A DNA stretch of 64,000 nt from JAHBWV01 sp964588385 (GTDB taxonomy: Bacteria; Planctomycetota; Phycisphaerae; Phycisphaerales; UBA1924). Shown here piece by piece: positions 36,709-44,803 of the stretch. The notes beneath the pieces are model-generated. The model did no database searches and had not been told where the DNA came from. It saw only the letters and a program-made list of their open reading frames with translations. Each line of letters opens with the position of its first letter. Within the stretch, counting starts at the first letter, position 1. The stretch spans positions 5,105 through 69,104 of the forward strand of contig CAZPPG010000015.1 in the NCBI GenBank assembly GCA_964588385.1, in the 5' to 3' direction. The position numbers were made by a program, and so were the translations under genes.

Positions 36709-38610
36709 CTACGCAGTCCGTACTGAGACGAGCGTGGCAAGGTGCTGCATGTTACTCACTCGCCTCTGCTTGATGTACCCGAGCACATCGCACACAGCCT
36801 CAATCTTCTGACAAAAGATGTCCGCGTCCAACGTGGTCATCCACAATACGCCAGACTTCTGGTCGCGATTTGTGCTTTGCCACTGCTTGTTGTCATCAAG
36901 TGGATGTTCCGGTCTAAACGGATGAATATTGAACACTTTGCTATCAATCTGCGTAATCCACGCTGCCCCAACTTCAGTAATAGCGCCCCACGACGTTTTG
37001 GTGTGCTCACTTGTCACAAATATAGCAAATATTTTCTCGGTTGAGTAACTATCAACAAAGAAGTCTCGCAGGTATCCATAGACCGACTCGCCTTCAGGGA
37101 TTCGAGCCAACTCATCGTCGCAGTTCGTGTACAGCACATCCTCAGGCGGGACGCCATTATACAGCAACATCTGATACACAATATCTGCAAACTGCTTATC
37201 GCCCCGCGACTGGCTAATCAATATTCGCTTCTTGAGCGCGTCCACCTGTTGCTTAAGGCCGATACTGGGTTGATTGCTGTTGATTGACTCGGCGACTGCG
37301 TCCTGGACGGCCACCTTCTGCTCTGCGGAAAGCTTGACCCCACGACGGGCAACACGGTCCATAGTGCTTCTAGCCACGACATCTCGAAACTTATCGACAT
37401 CGGCCCGCAGCTCCGCTTCGAGCTTCCGGTGCTCATCCATCTTTTTCTGCTTCTTAGTTGCCTTGCCTAGGTCAGCGAACACGTCCCGCATGCGGAGAAT
37501 GTCGCTCAACAGTTTGGCCTGAACGTACTCTTGCACTGATACGTATCGTGGATCGTCGGACTTGTATCCTTGTCGATTACTCAATGCCATGTCTGGAAGC
37601 TCTGTAGCTTCAAATAAATCAACGTGAAGCTGCCCCACAACGTACACTTCATTCAGTTTGTTTTGTCCCACTGTTGGGAGGATGTTGAATTCACCCAACT
37701 TACTATTTGCAAACAGAGAGATGAAATTATCGGGAAAATCGCTGATCTCAGCCTTGCGCCCCCTCGTTGTCTTATATGCCCCTATCCACCCTTCAATCTC
37801 CATTGAGTACTCGTGCTCATGACCGTTCCTATCTCTCATGGTGACAGGCAATCTAGCAGAGTCTCGGGCTTGGACAAGCTCATTCCTTCGCTCGGGAAAG
37901 AGAATAGGTACCATTTTACAAAGTCTACTAAATCTCTTCCCTAGCGTGATCAGGCAACCCAACTCGTTCATGACGTGCTCATCGAAAGAGTCGACTAGTG
38001 CATACTCACTCTCACGGATTACGTGGATTCTGAATTCACTGTCAACTAACGGAAACACCTTCAACAGATTTCGACGAACTGCATCAATGCTCTTATGCAA
38101 CCTGTACTGTGGGTTGCGCATCACGATCGCAGATCCATGATCCCGCACGTGTTCAAAAATGATGCGTTCATCTGGAATTGGAGTAAGCAGGTTGCCATTC
38201 GGAGGCTGCCGGGAGAGGACGAATCCGGATAGCTCGGCACCTACTTTTGACATCACATCCACATTCTCGGAAACAGATAGAGCCGCGAGCTTTCCTACGC
38301 CCTTTCTACCCATGCGTCGACGAGACTTCGATCGAGTAAATGTGTCCGCGTCTACCACCCGCGTAGAACCGCCCACATTCAAGTATCTTGCGATATCTCC
38401 ATCTTTATACGACATGCCATGGCCGTCATCTTCCACAGTAATATCGTCTTTGTGTGAAATGACATAGACATTTGACGCGTCGGCGTCGTATGCGTTTGCT
38501 ATTAGCTCAGCAAGAACATAGTATATATTAGTATACAAACTTGGGCCCAACAACTCAAGTATGCGCGTATCGATTTCGAGTCGGTATTCCTTAGGAACCT
38601 CGTCAGTCAT
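36709..38610 (-). CDS. GHKL (MutL/MORC-like) ATPase fused to a TIR-like domain; candidate defence effector
   Basis: 633 residues. N-terminal ATPase: N box LAELIANAYDADA (34-46), G1 box EDDGHGM (60-66), NVGGSTR (78-84) and G2 box GRKGVGKLAALS (101-112). These are the HATPase_c_3 features of MORC and other GHKL ATPases. A transducer-like region follows to about 355 (LPTVGQNKLNEVYVVGQLHV), then a helical linker (360-455). The C-terminal part is TIR-like: KKRILISQSRGDKQFADIVY (460-479), IPEGESVYGYLRDFFVDS, FAIFVTSEH and TSWGAITEVGAAW, where Glu546 is in the position of the catalytic Glu of NAD-cleaving TIR domains. The gene is 58 bases downstream of a C5 DNA methyltransferase on the same strand. 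Base composition is visibly AT-richer than flanks. A DNA-sensing NADase is inferred. Confidence 0.82.
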   Translation of the reverse strand: MTDEVPKEYRLEIDTRILELLGPSLYTNIYYVLAELIANAYDADASNVYVISHKDDITVEDDGHGMSYKDGDIARYLNVGGSTRVVDADTFTRSKSRRRMGRKGVGKLAALSVSENVDVMSKVGAELSGFVLSRQPPNGNLLTPIPDERIIFEHVRDHGSAIVMRNPQYRLHKSIDAVRRNLLKVFPLVDSEFRIHVIRESEYALVDSFDEHVMNELGCLITLGKRFSRLCKMVPILFPERRNELVQARDSARLPVTMRDRNGHEHEYSMEIEGWIGAYKTTRGRKAEISDFPDNFISLFANSKLGEFNILPTVGQNKLNEVYVVGQLHVDLFEATELPDMALSNRQGYKSDDPRYVSVQEYVQAKLLSDILRMRDVFADLGKATKKQKKMDEHRKLEAELRADVDKFRDVVARSTMDRVARRGVKLSAEQKVAVQDAVAESINSNQPSIGLKQQVDALKKRILISQSRGDKQFADIVYQMLLYNGVPPEDVLYTNCDDELARIPEGESVYGYLRDFFVDSYSTEKIFAIFVTSEHTKTSWGAITEVGAAWITQIDSKVFNIHPFRPEHPLDDNKQWQSTNRDQKSGVLWMTTLDADIFCQKIEAVCDVLGYIKQRRVSNMQHLATLVSVRTA

Positions 38611-38668
38611 TAGTAGATCTCCGCGCTGATTCGTGTGCGATTACAGGCCCGCGTGTTAGATGGCGACC

Positions 38669-39751
38669 TCATATATGGCAAATAATTGCATGACCAATTG
38701 CCTTGGCCAACTTAGGTGGGACAGCATTTCCAATAAGCTTGCTTACTGCGGATTTGTTGAGCTTCTGATCTTGTGGCCAAAATACATAACTTCGCGGAAA
38801 GCTCTGAAACAAGGCGGCTTCTCGTAGCGTAATGGCACGATCCTGCTCGGGATGTCCGAATCGCCCATTCCCAATACCTGTGCAAAGAGTCGTCATCGTA
38901 GGAGCGGGCCTGTCCCACCACATACGTCCATATATTGAGTAGTATCGCTCGCCCGATTTTTTTCTATGGCAATCGAGAATCAAGTCATTTGGCCATTCTT
39001 TACGAGTGCCTCCGTCGTGTGGTGTGGATCGGAGTCGTCTTACGTTCAAATCTGAGAGCATCGAAGATGTATGCAGCGGATCATCGGGATCAGATTCACC
39101 GATGCCAAGCGGACGTAGATCGCCGATTGTCTGACGTACCGTTCTCCATCTTCGCGAATCCACATGCGATCCGTCAGGAATAGTTATCCTTCCGATTCTT
39201 GAGGCGAGTAGAACCAATCGTCGTCGGGATTGCGGCACTCCGTATTCTGAGCAATTCACAACCCGCCAATCGATCGTGTAATCGAGACGATGAAGAGTGC
39301 GGAGAAATGTGTCGAGCACTTCTCTGCCGCGCTCTGCCAACTCGGGAACGTTCTCCATCGTCACTATTTCGGGGACGATTCCACGGATAAAGCGGCCGAA
39401 GTAGTCCAACAGGTCCCAGTCGTTATGCTTCTTGATCCCGTTGGTTAGCTTGGAGAACGGTTTGCATGGTGCACAACCCGCTAAAACTCGAACTTTGCCA
39501 GGCCGAAACAGGCTGTTGATGCTCCTGCTATTCTTGCGAGACAGATCCCAACAGAAGAAACTTGTGCCAGGGTTGTTTGACTTGTATGCAAATCGCGCTT
39601 GTTCATCAATATCGATGCCTGCTTCTACTTGCAGTCCTGCTTGGGTAAAGCCATAGGTCAGCCCCCCAGCTCCGCAAAATAAATCAACAACGCTTACTGG
39701 ACTATCACTTGAAAAGCGTCCATGCTTATTGACTGGCATTGATGTTCTCAT
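38669..39751 (-). CDS. C5-cytosine DNA methyltransferase
   Basis: 360 residues from ATG 39751; in-frame starts at 39766 (GTG) and 39739 are alternatives. Motifs in order: I DLFCGAGGLTYGF, IV AGCAPCKPFS with nucleophile Cys96 (the usual PCQ is PCK), VI TMENVPEL, VIII QSRRRLVLLASR, a short target-recognition region (about 212-300), IX VRQTIGD with RAITLREAALFQSFP, and X LIGNAVPPKLAKAIG. It would methylate C5 of cytosine in a specific sequence; the target cannot be read from the protein. No classical restriction endonuclease gene is next to it; the GHKL-TIR gene occupies that place. AT-richer than flanks. Confidence 0.9.
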   Translation of the reverse strand: MRTSMPVNKHGRFSSDSPVSVVDLFCGAGGLTYGFTQAGLQVEAGIDIDEQARFAYKSNNPGTSFFCWDLSRKNSRSINSLFRPGKVRVLAGCAPCKPFSKLTNGIKKHNDWDLLDYFGRFIRGIVPEIVTMENVPELAERGREVLDTFLRTLHRLDYTIDWRVVNCSEYGVPQSRRRLVLLASRIGRITIPDGSHVDSRRWRTVRQTIGDLRPLGIGESDPDDPLHTSSMLSDLNVRRLRSTPHDGGTRKEWPNDLILDCHRKKSGERYYSIYGRMWWDRPAPTMTTLCTGIGNGRFGHPEQDRAITLREAALFQSFPRSYVFWPQDQKLNKSAVSKLIGNAVPPKLAKAIGHAIICHI

Positions 39752-40008
39752 CTCACTTGCTACCACTGTCGAAGGCGCCCGCGCAATGAAACAACTACAT
39801 CCTACAAAGATCGCGGAAGATTACCGCCGTGGCATTGCAATCCATCGCAAAGCACCTTGCAAGCCACAGTCAGAGATTGTACCACGCATCGGCATCGTTG
39901 GGTGATTTGGACGGGTGAGCCGGGCTCTTGACAGGTGGGACCGCCACCTCCACCCATCCTCGCTCCCGATCTCCCGCACAGTTCGCCCCCACCACCCAAG
40001 AATCCCGC

Positions 40009-40689
40009 ATGTCCCCGAACCCAAAGAAGCCCAAGCCCTTCGACGCCGACCGCGCCATGGCGATCTTCGACGACGGCCACTCGATTGAGGCCGCAGTGAA
40101 GCGAGCCGTCCGACAGGCCGTCGAATCCCACACCCCGCGCCCCTGCCCCGCCTGCGGCACACTTCAGCCATCCAACACGCCCCGTCCATCCGGGGCGATC
40201 CATCCACACAACGAGCCAACCGCCTTGTCCCTCCTCCGCCCGCGAAGCGGGCGTGCGATGGTTGCCAGCTCCAAGGCGCACCCCGGAGGGGTCGCCGCAG
40301 GGGCTGGTAGAGCCCCCCGCGCAGCGCCTTCCTTAGTGGAGCGGGGCGGACGCCCCCGACTCGAACGCGATGGCCACGCGGCTTCCTCTACGCCACCTCA
40401 TCACCGAGAACCTCCAAGGAATCCCCGCATGGGCGAATCCCTAAGCGACGCACGCACGCGCCGGGTCATCGAACAGGCCATCCGCCGCGCCGAGGGATTC
40501 GTTCCACGTCGCATGCCCAAACTGACGAACGAGGATCGGATCGCGATTCTCCGCGATGGCCGCGCCATCGACATCGCCGCCGCCCGCGCTACCCGCGCCG
40601 CCTCCGAGTCCCACACCCCGCGCCCCTGCCCAACGTGCGGCACACTTCAACCGCCCATTCAACCCAACGCTCGCAAGGCGCATGCTTGA
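40009..40689 (+). CDS. Tandem-duplicated small CPxCG-knuckle protein(s)
   Basis: One frame (226 residues) contains two copies of a roughly 60-residue module. Copy 1 starts at ATG 40009 and reads AMAIFDDGHSIEAAVKRAVR then ESHTPRPCPACGTLQP. Copy 2 starts at ATG 40429, with an AAGGA ribosome site, and reads RIAILRDGRAIDIAAARATR then ESHTPRPCPTCGTLQP. The two ATGs share the leader CAAG(G)AATCCC(C)GC. CPxCG could be half of a zinc ribbon. The stretch between the modules (about 40185-40425) looks non-coding although no stop breaks the frame, so there may be two separate proteins. Function unknown. It lies next to the methyltransferase/TIR island. Confidence 0.45.
   Translation: MSPNPKKPKPFDADRAMAIFDDGHSIEAAVKRAVRQAVESHTPRPCPACGTLQPSNTPRPSGAIHPHNEPTALSLLRPRSGRAMVASSKAHPGGVAAGAGRAPRAAPSLVERGGRPRLERDGHAASSTPPHHREPPRNPRMGESLSDARTRRVIEQAIRRAEGFVPRRMPKLTNEDRIAILRDGRAIDIAAARATRAASESHTPRPCPTCGTLQPPIQPNARKAHA
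40338..40363 (+). repeat. 26-bp direct repeat, copy 1
   Basis: The 26-base sequence beginning GGAGCGGGGCGGACGCCC recurs at 40691-40716 with a single mismatch. It contains a short hairpin (GGGGC-GGAC-GCCCC). It follows copy 1 of the CPxCG unit. Confidence 0.75.
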
Positions 40690-40690
40690 G

Positions 40691-40716
40691 GGAGCGGGGC
40701 GGACGCCCGCGACTCG
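40691..40716 (+). repeat. 26-bp direct repeat, copy 2
   Basis: Second copy, right after the stop of the CPxCG frame at 40689. The pair defines a duplicated unit: leader, ATG, CPxCG module, 26-bp element. One of 26 positions differs from copy 1, changing the second arm of the small hairpin. Confidence 0.75.
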
Positions 40717-40801
40717 TGCTTGTCTGCGCCTTCGCGCGCCGTGCCGCGGCCGCCCCCCCACCATCCCTTGAGGGCGCACGCAAGGCCCGGCGTTGCGCGC
40801 G

Positions 40802-41905
40802 CTATGGGGACGCGGCGAGAGGGTGCGGAGCAAGATGGGAGGGGGAAAGGGGGGAGGGGTCAAGAGTGGACGGGTCAGGGGCGGACGGGGCCGGCGCATC
40901 GGTGGCGAAGAAGGCGGCGATTTCAGGCGGAAGGAAGGCCAGGGCCTCCGGAGGGAGGGGCGCGTCGTCGTCGATGTCGGAGATGTCCACGCCGAGTGAG
41001 CGAGCGATGGCTTCAAGCTCCGCGGTCAGATCTTCGAGTGACGCGGGCGCGGGGGGATTTGCGGCATTGGGGGCGGCTTTGGGGGCGGCTTTGGGAGCGG
41101 CGTGGGGCGCGGCATTCCGCGCGGCGCCCGCGCCTGTTGCGTGGGTATTCGGCGCAGCGGGGGCCGCAGGGGCGGGGGTTGGAGCGAGGGCTGGCGCGGG
41201 CGTGCGGAAGGGCGCGGGTGCCGGGGCTGGGGCTGGGGCTGAGATTGGAGCTTGCGCGGGGGATCGGGACGGAACGGGGGCGGGTGCGGCCGAGTGAGCG
41301 CGCGATTGGGTGGGCGATGTGGGAGCGTGGCCGCGGGGATTTACGCTGGCGGGTTTAACGGGCGTTTGGCGCGGGCCCGCTGCGGGGGTTTGGCGCGGCG
41401 GGCTGATGGCTCGCGCGCGGGCGAGGTCATCATCGGAGACGGGGACGATTCGCGCGAGGCGGCAGAGATGGGAGGCGGCACGGAGGGCGAGACTCTGTCG
41501 TTGCAGCGCAAGACGGAGGGAAGCGAACGCAGAGGGCGCGGAGGAATCAGAGGAACGCGGAGCGGAAGGGGCATCGGCGGTCGGTGATGGCGGAGAAGAG
41601 GAAGAGGCGTCGGGGGCGTGTAGGAAGGTGTCGAGGATGGTGACGAAGGTCTGAACGGCGGCGTTGAGATTGAGAGCCGCGGACATGCGGACGTGGGTGT
41701 AGGCGCCTCGTTCGATGGTGAGCATGCGCTCTCGTGCGGCGGGGGTTGTGAGCCAGAGGGCGAGAGCCGCGAGAGGGACGCTGTGCTTGCGGGCGACGGA
41801 GGCGAGGGAGTGTTCGGGTGAGGCCAGGTCGATGAGGAGGGCGTCGGCGGCGGCCGCGTCGGGGCGGAAGTCGAGGGAGGGGGATGGGGTGCTTGGGGCG
41901 ACCAC
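40802..41905 (-). CDS. Ala/Pro-rich protein with possible N-terminal HTH, unknown function
   Basis: 367 residues from GTG 41905. Residues about 15-110 are a folded helical part (DALLIDLASPEHSLASVARK, HSVPLAALALWLTTPAARER) with a helix-turn-helix look, as in terminase small subunits or sigma-like regulators. Residues 110-290 are low-complexity Ala/Pro/Ser (APAPAPAPAPFR). The C-terminus (LEDLTAELEAIARSLGVDIS, PPEALAFLPPEIAAFFATD) is a second folded part. An extremely biased opposite strand makes frame choice difficult, but the promoter just upstream and the folded ends favour this one. Function unknown. Confidence 0.5.
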   Translation of the reverse strand: MVAPSTPSPSLDFRPDAAAADALLIDLASPEHSLASVARKHSVPLAALALWLTTPAARERMLTIERGAYTHVRMSAALNLNAAVQTFVTILDTFLHAPDASSSSPPSPTADAPSAPRSSDSSAPSAFASLRLALQRQSLALRAASHLCRLARIVPVSDDDLARARAISPPRQTPAAGPRQTPVKPASVNPRGHAPTSPTQSRAHSAAPAPVPSRSPAQAPISAPAPAPAPAPFRTPAPALAPTPAPAAPAAPNTHATGAGAARNAAPHAAPKAAPKAAPNAANPPAPASLEDLTAELEAIARSLGVDISDIDDDAPLPPEALAFLPPEIAAFFATDAPAPSAPDPSTLDPSPLSPSHLAPHPLAASP

Positions 41906-41914
41906 GGTACGGCT

Positions 41915-41943
41915 AACGTACGGGCTGGTGGGACGTTTGTCAA
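41915..41943 (-). promoter_or_regulatory. Probable sigma-70 promoter, near-leaderless
   Basis: On the minus strand a perfect TTGACA (41943-41938), 17 bases, then TACGTT (41920-41915). Transcription would begin close to 41908, only a few bases before GTG 41905, so the message would be almost leaderless. AT-rich bases lie just upstream (TTTTTACCAAATAAACAC). Confidence 0.5.
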
Positions 41944-42287
41944 GTGTTTATTTGGTAAAAAGAGTGACGGAGAAGGGAACGGGGGACGGAGAGAGCGAGT
42001 GGCGTGCGGCGCAGGGGGTGAGCCGGCGTGCAACATCTTCTCGGAGAAGTGGTTGTCCCAACCCGACACACGCTGGCCCGGCGCACGCCGCGGAGTCACG
42101 GCCCGCTCAAGCTCCCGCGCGGTCTGTCGATTGTGACAGGGACGGGGCGTCGTGGATCCGCAACACGGGGTGCAGGTATTGCATGGAGCCGGGGAGCGAG
42201 GACGGCGCCTGTACCGGTTCAATGGTGACAGCTTCGAGCCGTTCAGGCCGCGAGGATGTAATTGCGGGGGGGCGGTGGTGCGTGGAA
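41944..42287. other. Intergenic region, nothing recognised
   Basis: 344 bases between the Ala/Pro-rich protein gene and the convergently arranged end of a PEP-CTERM-like gene. No coding frame with protein character, no hairpin with T-run and no RNA family was seen. It probably contains upstream promoter elements. Confidence 0.4.
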
Positions 42288-42932
42288 TCAGCGCCGGCGG
42301 CGTCTCACCATTCCGACGCTCATGAGCATCGCCATCGCGGCGCCGGGCGTGGGGAAGAGGTACATGTCGACCGGGATCGACTCGATCGTCACGGTGTGGA
42401 AGCCGCCGGTGCCGTCCGGCAGCGACGCGACGCTCATCGCGCCGCTTGCGTTCGTGTACACGCTGAGCGCCCCGTCGGGGCCGGTGAAGTTGGTGAGCGT
42501 CGGCTGGACAATGGAGTTGACGACGGTTGAGACATCGTGGTAGGTGAACGAGCCGAGGAAGGTGCCGGTGTATGAGCCGCCCATGCTGGGCGGGGCCTGC
42601 CCGCCCGCGAAGCCCGTGAGCGACACGCCCGTCGTTCCGTCGCTCGCGCCGAGCGGGAAGCCGGTTTCGTAGACGTCGCCGGTGTAGTACCCCTTGTCGT
42701 ACCCGCCGATGTCGAAGCGGAACTCCGCGATGGAGAGACCCGACGCCACCTGCGAGTAGTCCGCGTAGATGTCCCACGTCATCGAGCCGCCCATCCACAT
42801 CGACGAGCCGTGCGGGACGAGCATGATGTGCAGGTTCCCAGCCGCCGCCGCGCCGAGCGTTTTGGCGCTGATCATGGCGATCGCGCAGCCGGTCCGCATC
42901 GCACCCAATCCACCCGTTGCTCGCGGTTCCAT
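42288..42932 (-). CDS. Secreted PEP-CTERM-like protein
   Basis: 214 residues from ATG 42932 (an ATG 33 bases upstream is in frame). A weak signal segment (AMRTGCAIAMISAKTLGAAA) is followed by a beta-rich body (GGSMTWDIYADYSQVASGLS, AEFRFDIGGYDKGYYTGDVY, AGGQAPPSMGGSYTGTFLGS). The C-terminal tag is FPTPGAAMAMLMSVGMV then five Arg: the usual VPAPG is FPTPG. Such tags direct export and processing. Function unknown. Confidence 0.6.
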   Translation of the reverse strand: MEPRATGGLGAMRTGCAIAMISAKTLGAAAAGNLHIMLVPHGSSMWMGGSMTWDIYADYSQVASGLSIAEFRFDIGGYDKGYYTGDVYETGFPLGASDGTTGVSLTGFAGGQAPPSMGGSYTGTFLGSFTYHDVSTVVNSIVQPTLTNFTGPDGALSVYTNASGAMSVASLPDGTGGFHTVTIESIPVDMYLFPTPGAAMAMLMSVGMVRRRRR

Positions 42933-43057
42933 GCCCAAACATACTCCATGGCTGCGTGAACGCAAGCCCAGTGAGGCGGATTCTCGCCGCCGCGTGTGGT
43001 TTCATCTGGTCCGTACAATGACCGCTCTTCCATCCAACCCACTCTCGGGAGCCACCC

Positions 43058-43255
43058 ATGGCTAAGTCACAGAAGAAGGTCAAGAAGGTTGTTCGCGCGA
43101 TCCCGAAGGACAAAGCCGCGGGCCCCGGCGCGGCAGACGCCTCCAAGGCCGCGGAGGCCCTTCCCAATCGCGGCCCGCGCGACTATGCCACCGACAAGTC
43201 CCTGAACCGCGGCATCGGCGGCCCCTCCGCCAAGGCGCCCCGCCGCGCCCACTGA
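43058..43255 (+). CDS. Small basic protein
   Basis: 65 residues from ATG 43058, with GGGAG seven bases upstream and a TACAAT at 43014-43019 that could be its -10. Rich in Lys and Arg: MAKSQKKVKKVVRAIPKDKA, then a Gly/Pro/Ala-rich middle and NRGPRDYATDKSLNRGIGG. Looks disordered, with possible nucleic-acid contact. Family not recognised. The gene following it (minus strand) converges. Confidence 0.55.
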   Translation: MAKSQKKVKKVVRAIPKDKAAGPGAADASKAAEALPNRGPRDYATDKSLNRGIGGPSAKAPRRAH

Positions 43256-43299
43256 ATCCGCCGCATCGCCGTCGCCTCTGCTCGGAGCGATGGCATGCA

Positions 43300-43605
43300 C
43301 TACGCCTCGCCCCCGTCCTCACGGGTCGCTTCTCTTACAACCTCCGCATCGCGCTCGCCGGACTTGTGGAACGACAGCCGCGCCTTGGTGTACTGCTCGG
43401 GTGAGACGTTGAGGTCCGGCTCGATCCCCTGCTGGTGCTGCGCGTGCAGGTGCTTCAAGAACGGCACGCACCACTGGCATCCCGTCCCCGCGCCGAAGCA
43501 CTCGGAGAGCAGCGATGGCACCGACGGATTGTGCACGCGCAGGTACGTCCGCAGCTTCCGCAAGGAGACGCTGAAACACAGGCACACCTTGTCGTCGGGG
43601 TCCAT
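43300..43605 (-). CDS. BFD-like [2Fe-2S] domain protein
   Basis: 101 residues. The BFD domain pattern is seen at residues about 8-50: VCLCFSVSLRKLRTYLRVHN, then LLSECFGAGTGCQWCVPFLK. The four Cys (CxC, then CxxC after about 30 residues) would hold a 2Fe-2S cluster, as in bacterioferritin-associated ferredoxin. The C-terminal half is charged. It lies 58 bases downstream of the RtcB-like gene on the same strand and may be cotranscribed. Bacterioferritin release is the known role of Bfd; here the partner is unknown. Confidence 0.75.
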   Translation of the reverse strand: MDPDDKVCLCFSVSLRKLRTYLRVHNPSVPSLLSECFGAGTGCQWCVPFLKHLHAQHQQGIEPDLNVSPEQYTKARLSFHKSGERDAEVVREATREDGGEA

Positions 43606-43663
43606 GGGGGGAGTGTATGAGCAATGAACCCGGCCATAAGCCCCCGCCCGGCATCACACAGCG

Positions 43664-44803
43664 CTACACCCCCTTGAAGCTCACGAGCGGCACGAGCCGC
43701 CTGATCGTCCGTACCAAATCGCGCTGGGCCTTCAGAACGGGCCGAAGGTCGCGGTAGGCAGACGGCGCTTCGTCGCGAAGGCGATCGGCGAGCCGCCGAT
43801 CGAATACGACCCTGTCGTACTGGCGTGCGACTTCTCGCGGACCGAATCGGCGGGCGGCAACCGACCGCGGCAGCGCCCGGCCCGCGCCGTGGGCGCATGA
43901 TTCCAGCGACGGCCCGTATCCAAGGCCGACAGCATGTACGCTGAACGTGGACGCGCTGCCCGCGATGAGAACTGGCTCGCCATCTCGTGCTCTCGCGGCG
44001 GACTTCCGGTGAACCACCAACTCCGCACCGGCATGGCGCTCTATCGCGATGGTGTTGTGCGGCGAGTCAACCATCGTCGAGGCTTCGACCGATGCGTGCG
44101 CAACCGCCGCCGCGGCCTCTGCCGCGATCGCAAGCAGCGCGGCCCGATTGGCCGATGCCCACTGCTGCGCGTGGAGCGCGTCGTTCAAGTAGGCATCTCC
44201 CTGCGGCGTGCCTCGTTCGAGCCGGGCAACCCTGCGGTGCCAGGCCTTCGCACGCGAGGTGTGATGCTGATGGATGGCTTCCCCGAGGGCTCGCGAACCG
44301 GAGTGAACCATGATCCAGATACGGTCGTCGCCGTCGCGCTGGAACTCAATGAAGTGGTTGCCGCGGCCCAGCGTTGCGAACTGGGCCCTGGTGATGCGTC
44401 GCCATTCGGAGTCCAAACTCGGCTCCGAGAGTGGCGATACCGGTCGCAGGTCATCACGATCGGAGCGATCACGGCGACGCAGCGTCTGGACGCGGGCGCT
44501 GAGTTGCTCCAGCAGTGATTCGAGAATCGAGGGGTCGCGGAATGAATCGGAGTCGCAGTCAAGGCGCGCAGTGGTGTAGCCGCACCCGATGTCGCGCCCG
44601 AGGGCGTCGGGATAGATGGCCGATTCCGTTGCGAGAACGGTCCCGTTGCAGACAAGGGAGCCGGCGTGGGCGTCGGGAAGGACGATCAGGCGTCGAACGT
44701 CGGGGAGCGCGGCCATCAGATCGATCTGGCGTCTTGCGAGCGAATCAAGCGGGCCGGCGGGCCATGATGAGATGGGGGCGGATCCCGTGGCATCATTCGC
44801 CAT
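43664..44803 (-). CDS. RtcB-family RNA ligase
   Basis: 379 residues, shorter than E. coli RtcB (408). Metal and nucleotide residues are visible: LPDAHAGSLVCNGTVL, GRDIGCGYTTAR (Asp71, Cys74), GRGNHFIEF (His150), MVHSGSRALG (His168), DSPHNTIAIE (His249), VVHRKSAARA, and CAHGAGRALPR with His305 at the position of the guanylylated His. RtcB joins 2',3'-cyclic phosphate or 3'-phosphate RNA ends to 5'-OH ends with GTP and manganese. Its start overlaps the end of the upstream RbfA-like gene by 11 bases. Usual partner genes (archease, PrfH) are absent. Confidence 0.88.
   Translation of the reverse strand: MANDATGSAPISSWPAGPLDSLARRQIDLMAALPDVRRLIVLPDAHAGSLVCNGTVLATESAIYPDALGRDIGCGYTTARLDCDSDSFRDPSILESLLEQLSARVQTLRRRDRSDRDDLRPVSPLSEPSLDSEWRRITRAQFATLGRGNHFIEFQRDGDDRIWIMVHSGSRALGEAIHQHHTSRAKAWHRRVARLERGTPQGDAYLNDALHAQQWASANRAALLAIAAEAAAAVAHASVEASTMVDSPHNTIAIERHAGAELVVHRKSAARARDGEPVLIAGSASTFSVHAVGLGYGPSLESCAHGAGRALPRSVAARRFGPREVARQYDRVVFDRRLADRLRDEAPSAYRDLRPVLKAQRDLVRTIRRLVPLVSFKGV

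Noticed and set aside
40720..41358. Plus-strand frames rich in Gly, Ala and Arg opposite the Ala/Pro-rich protein
   Set aside because: They mirror the low-complexity coding strand; no folded segment or ribosome site was seen.
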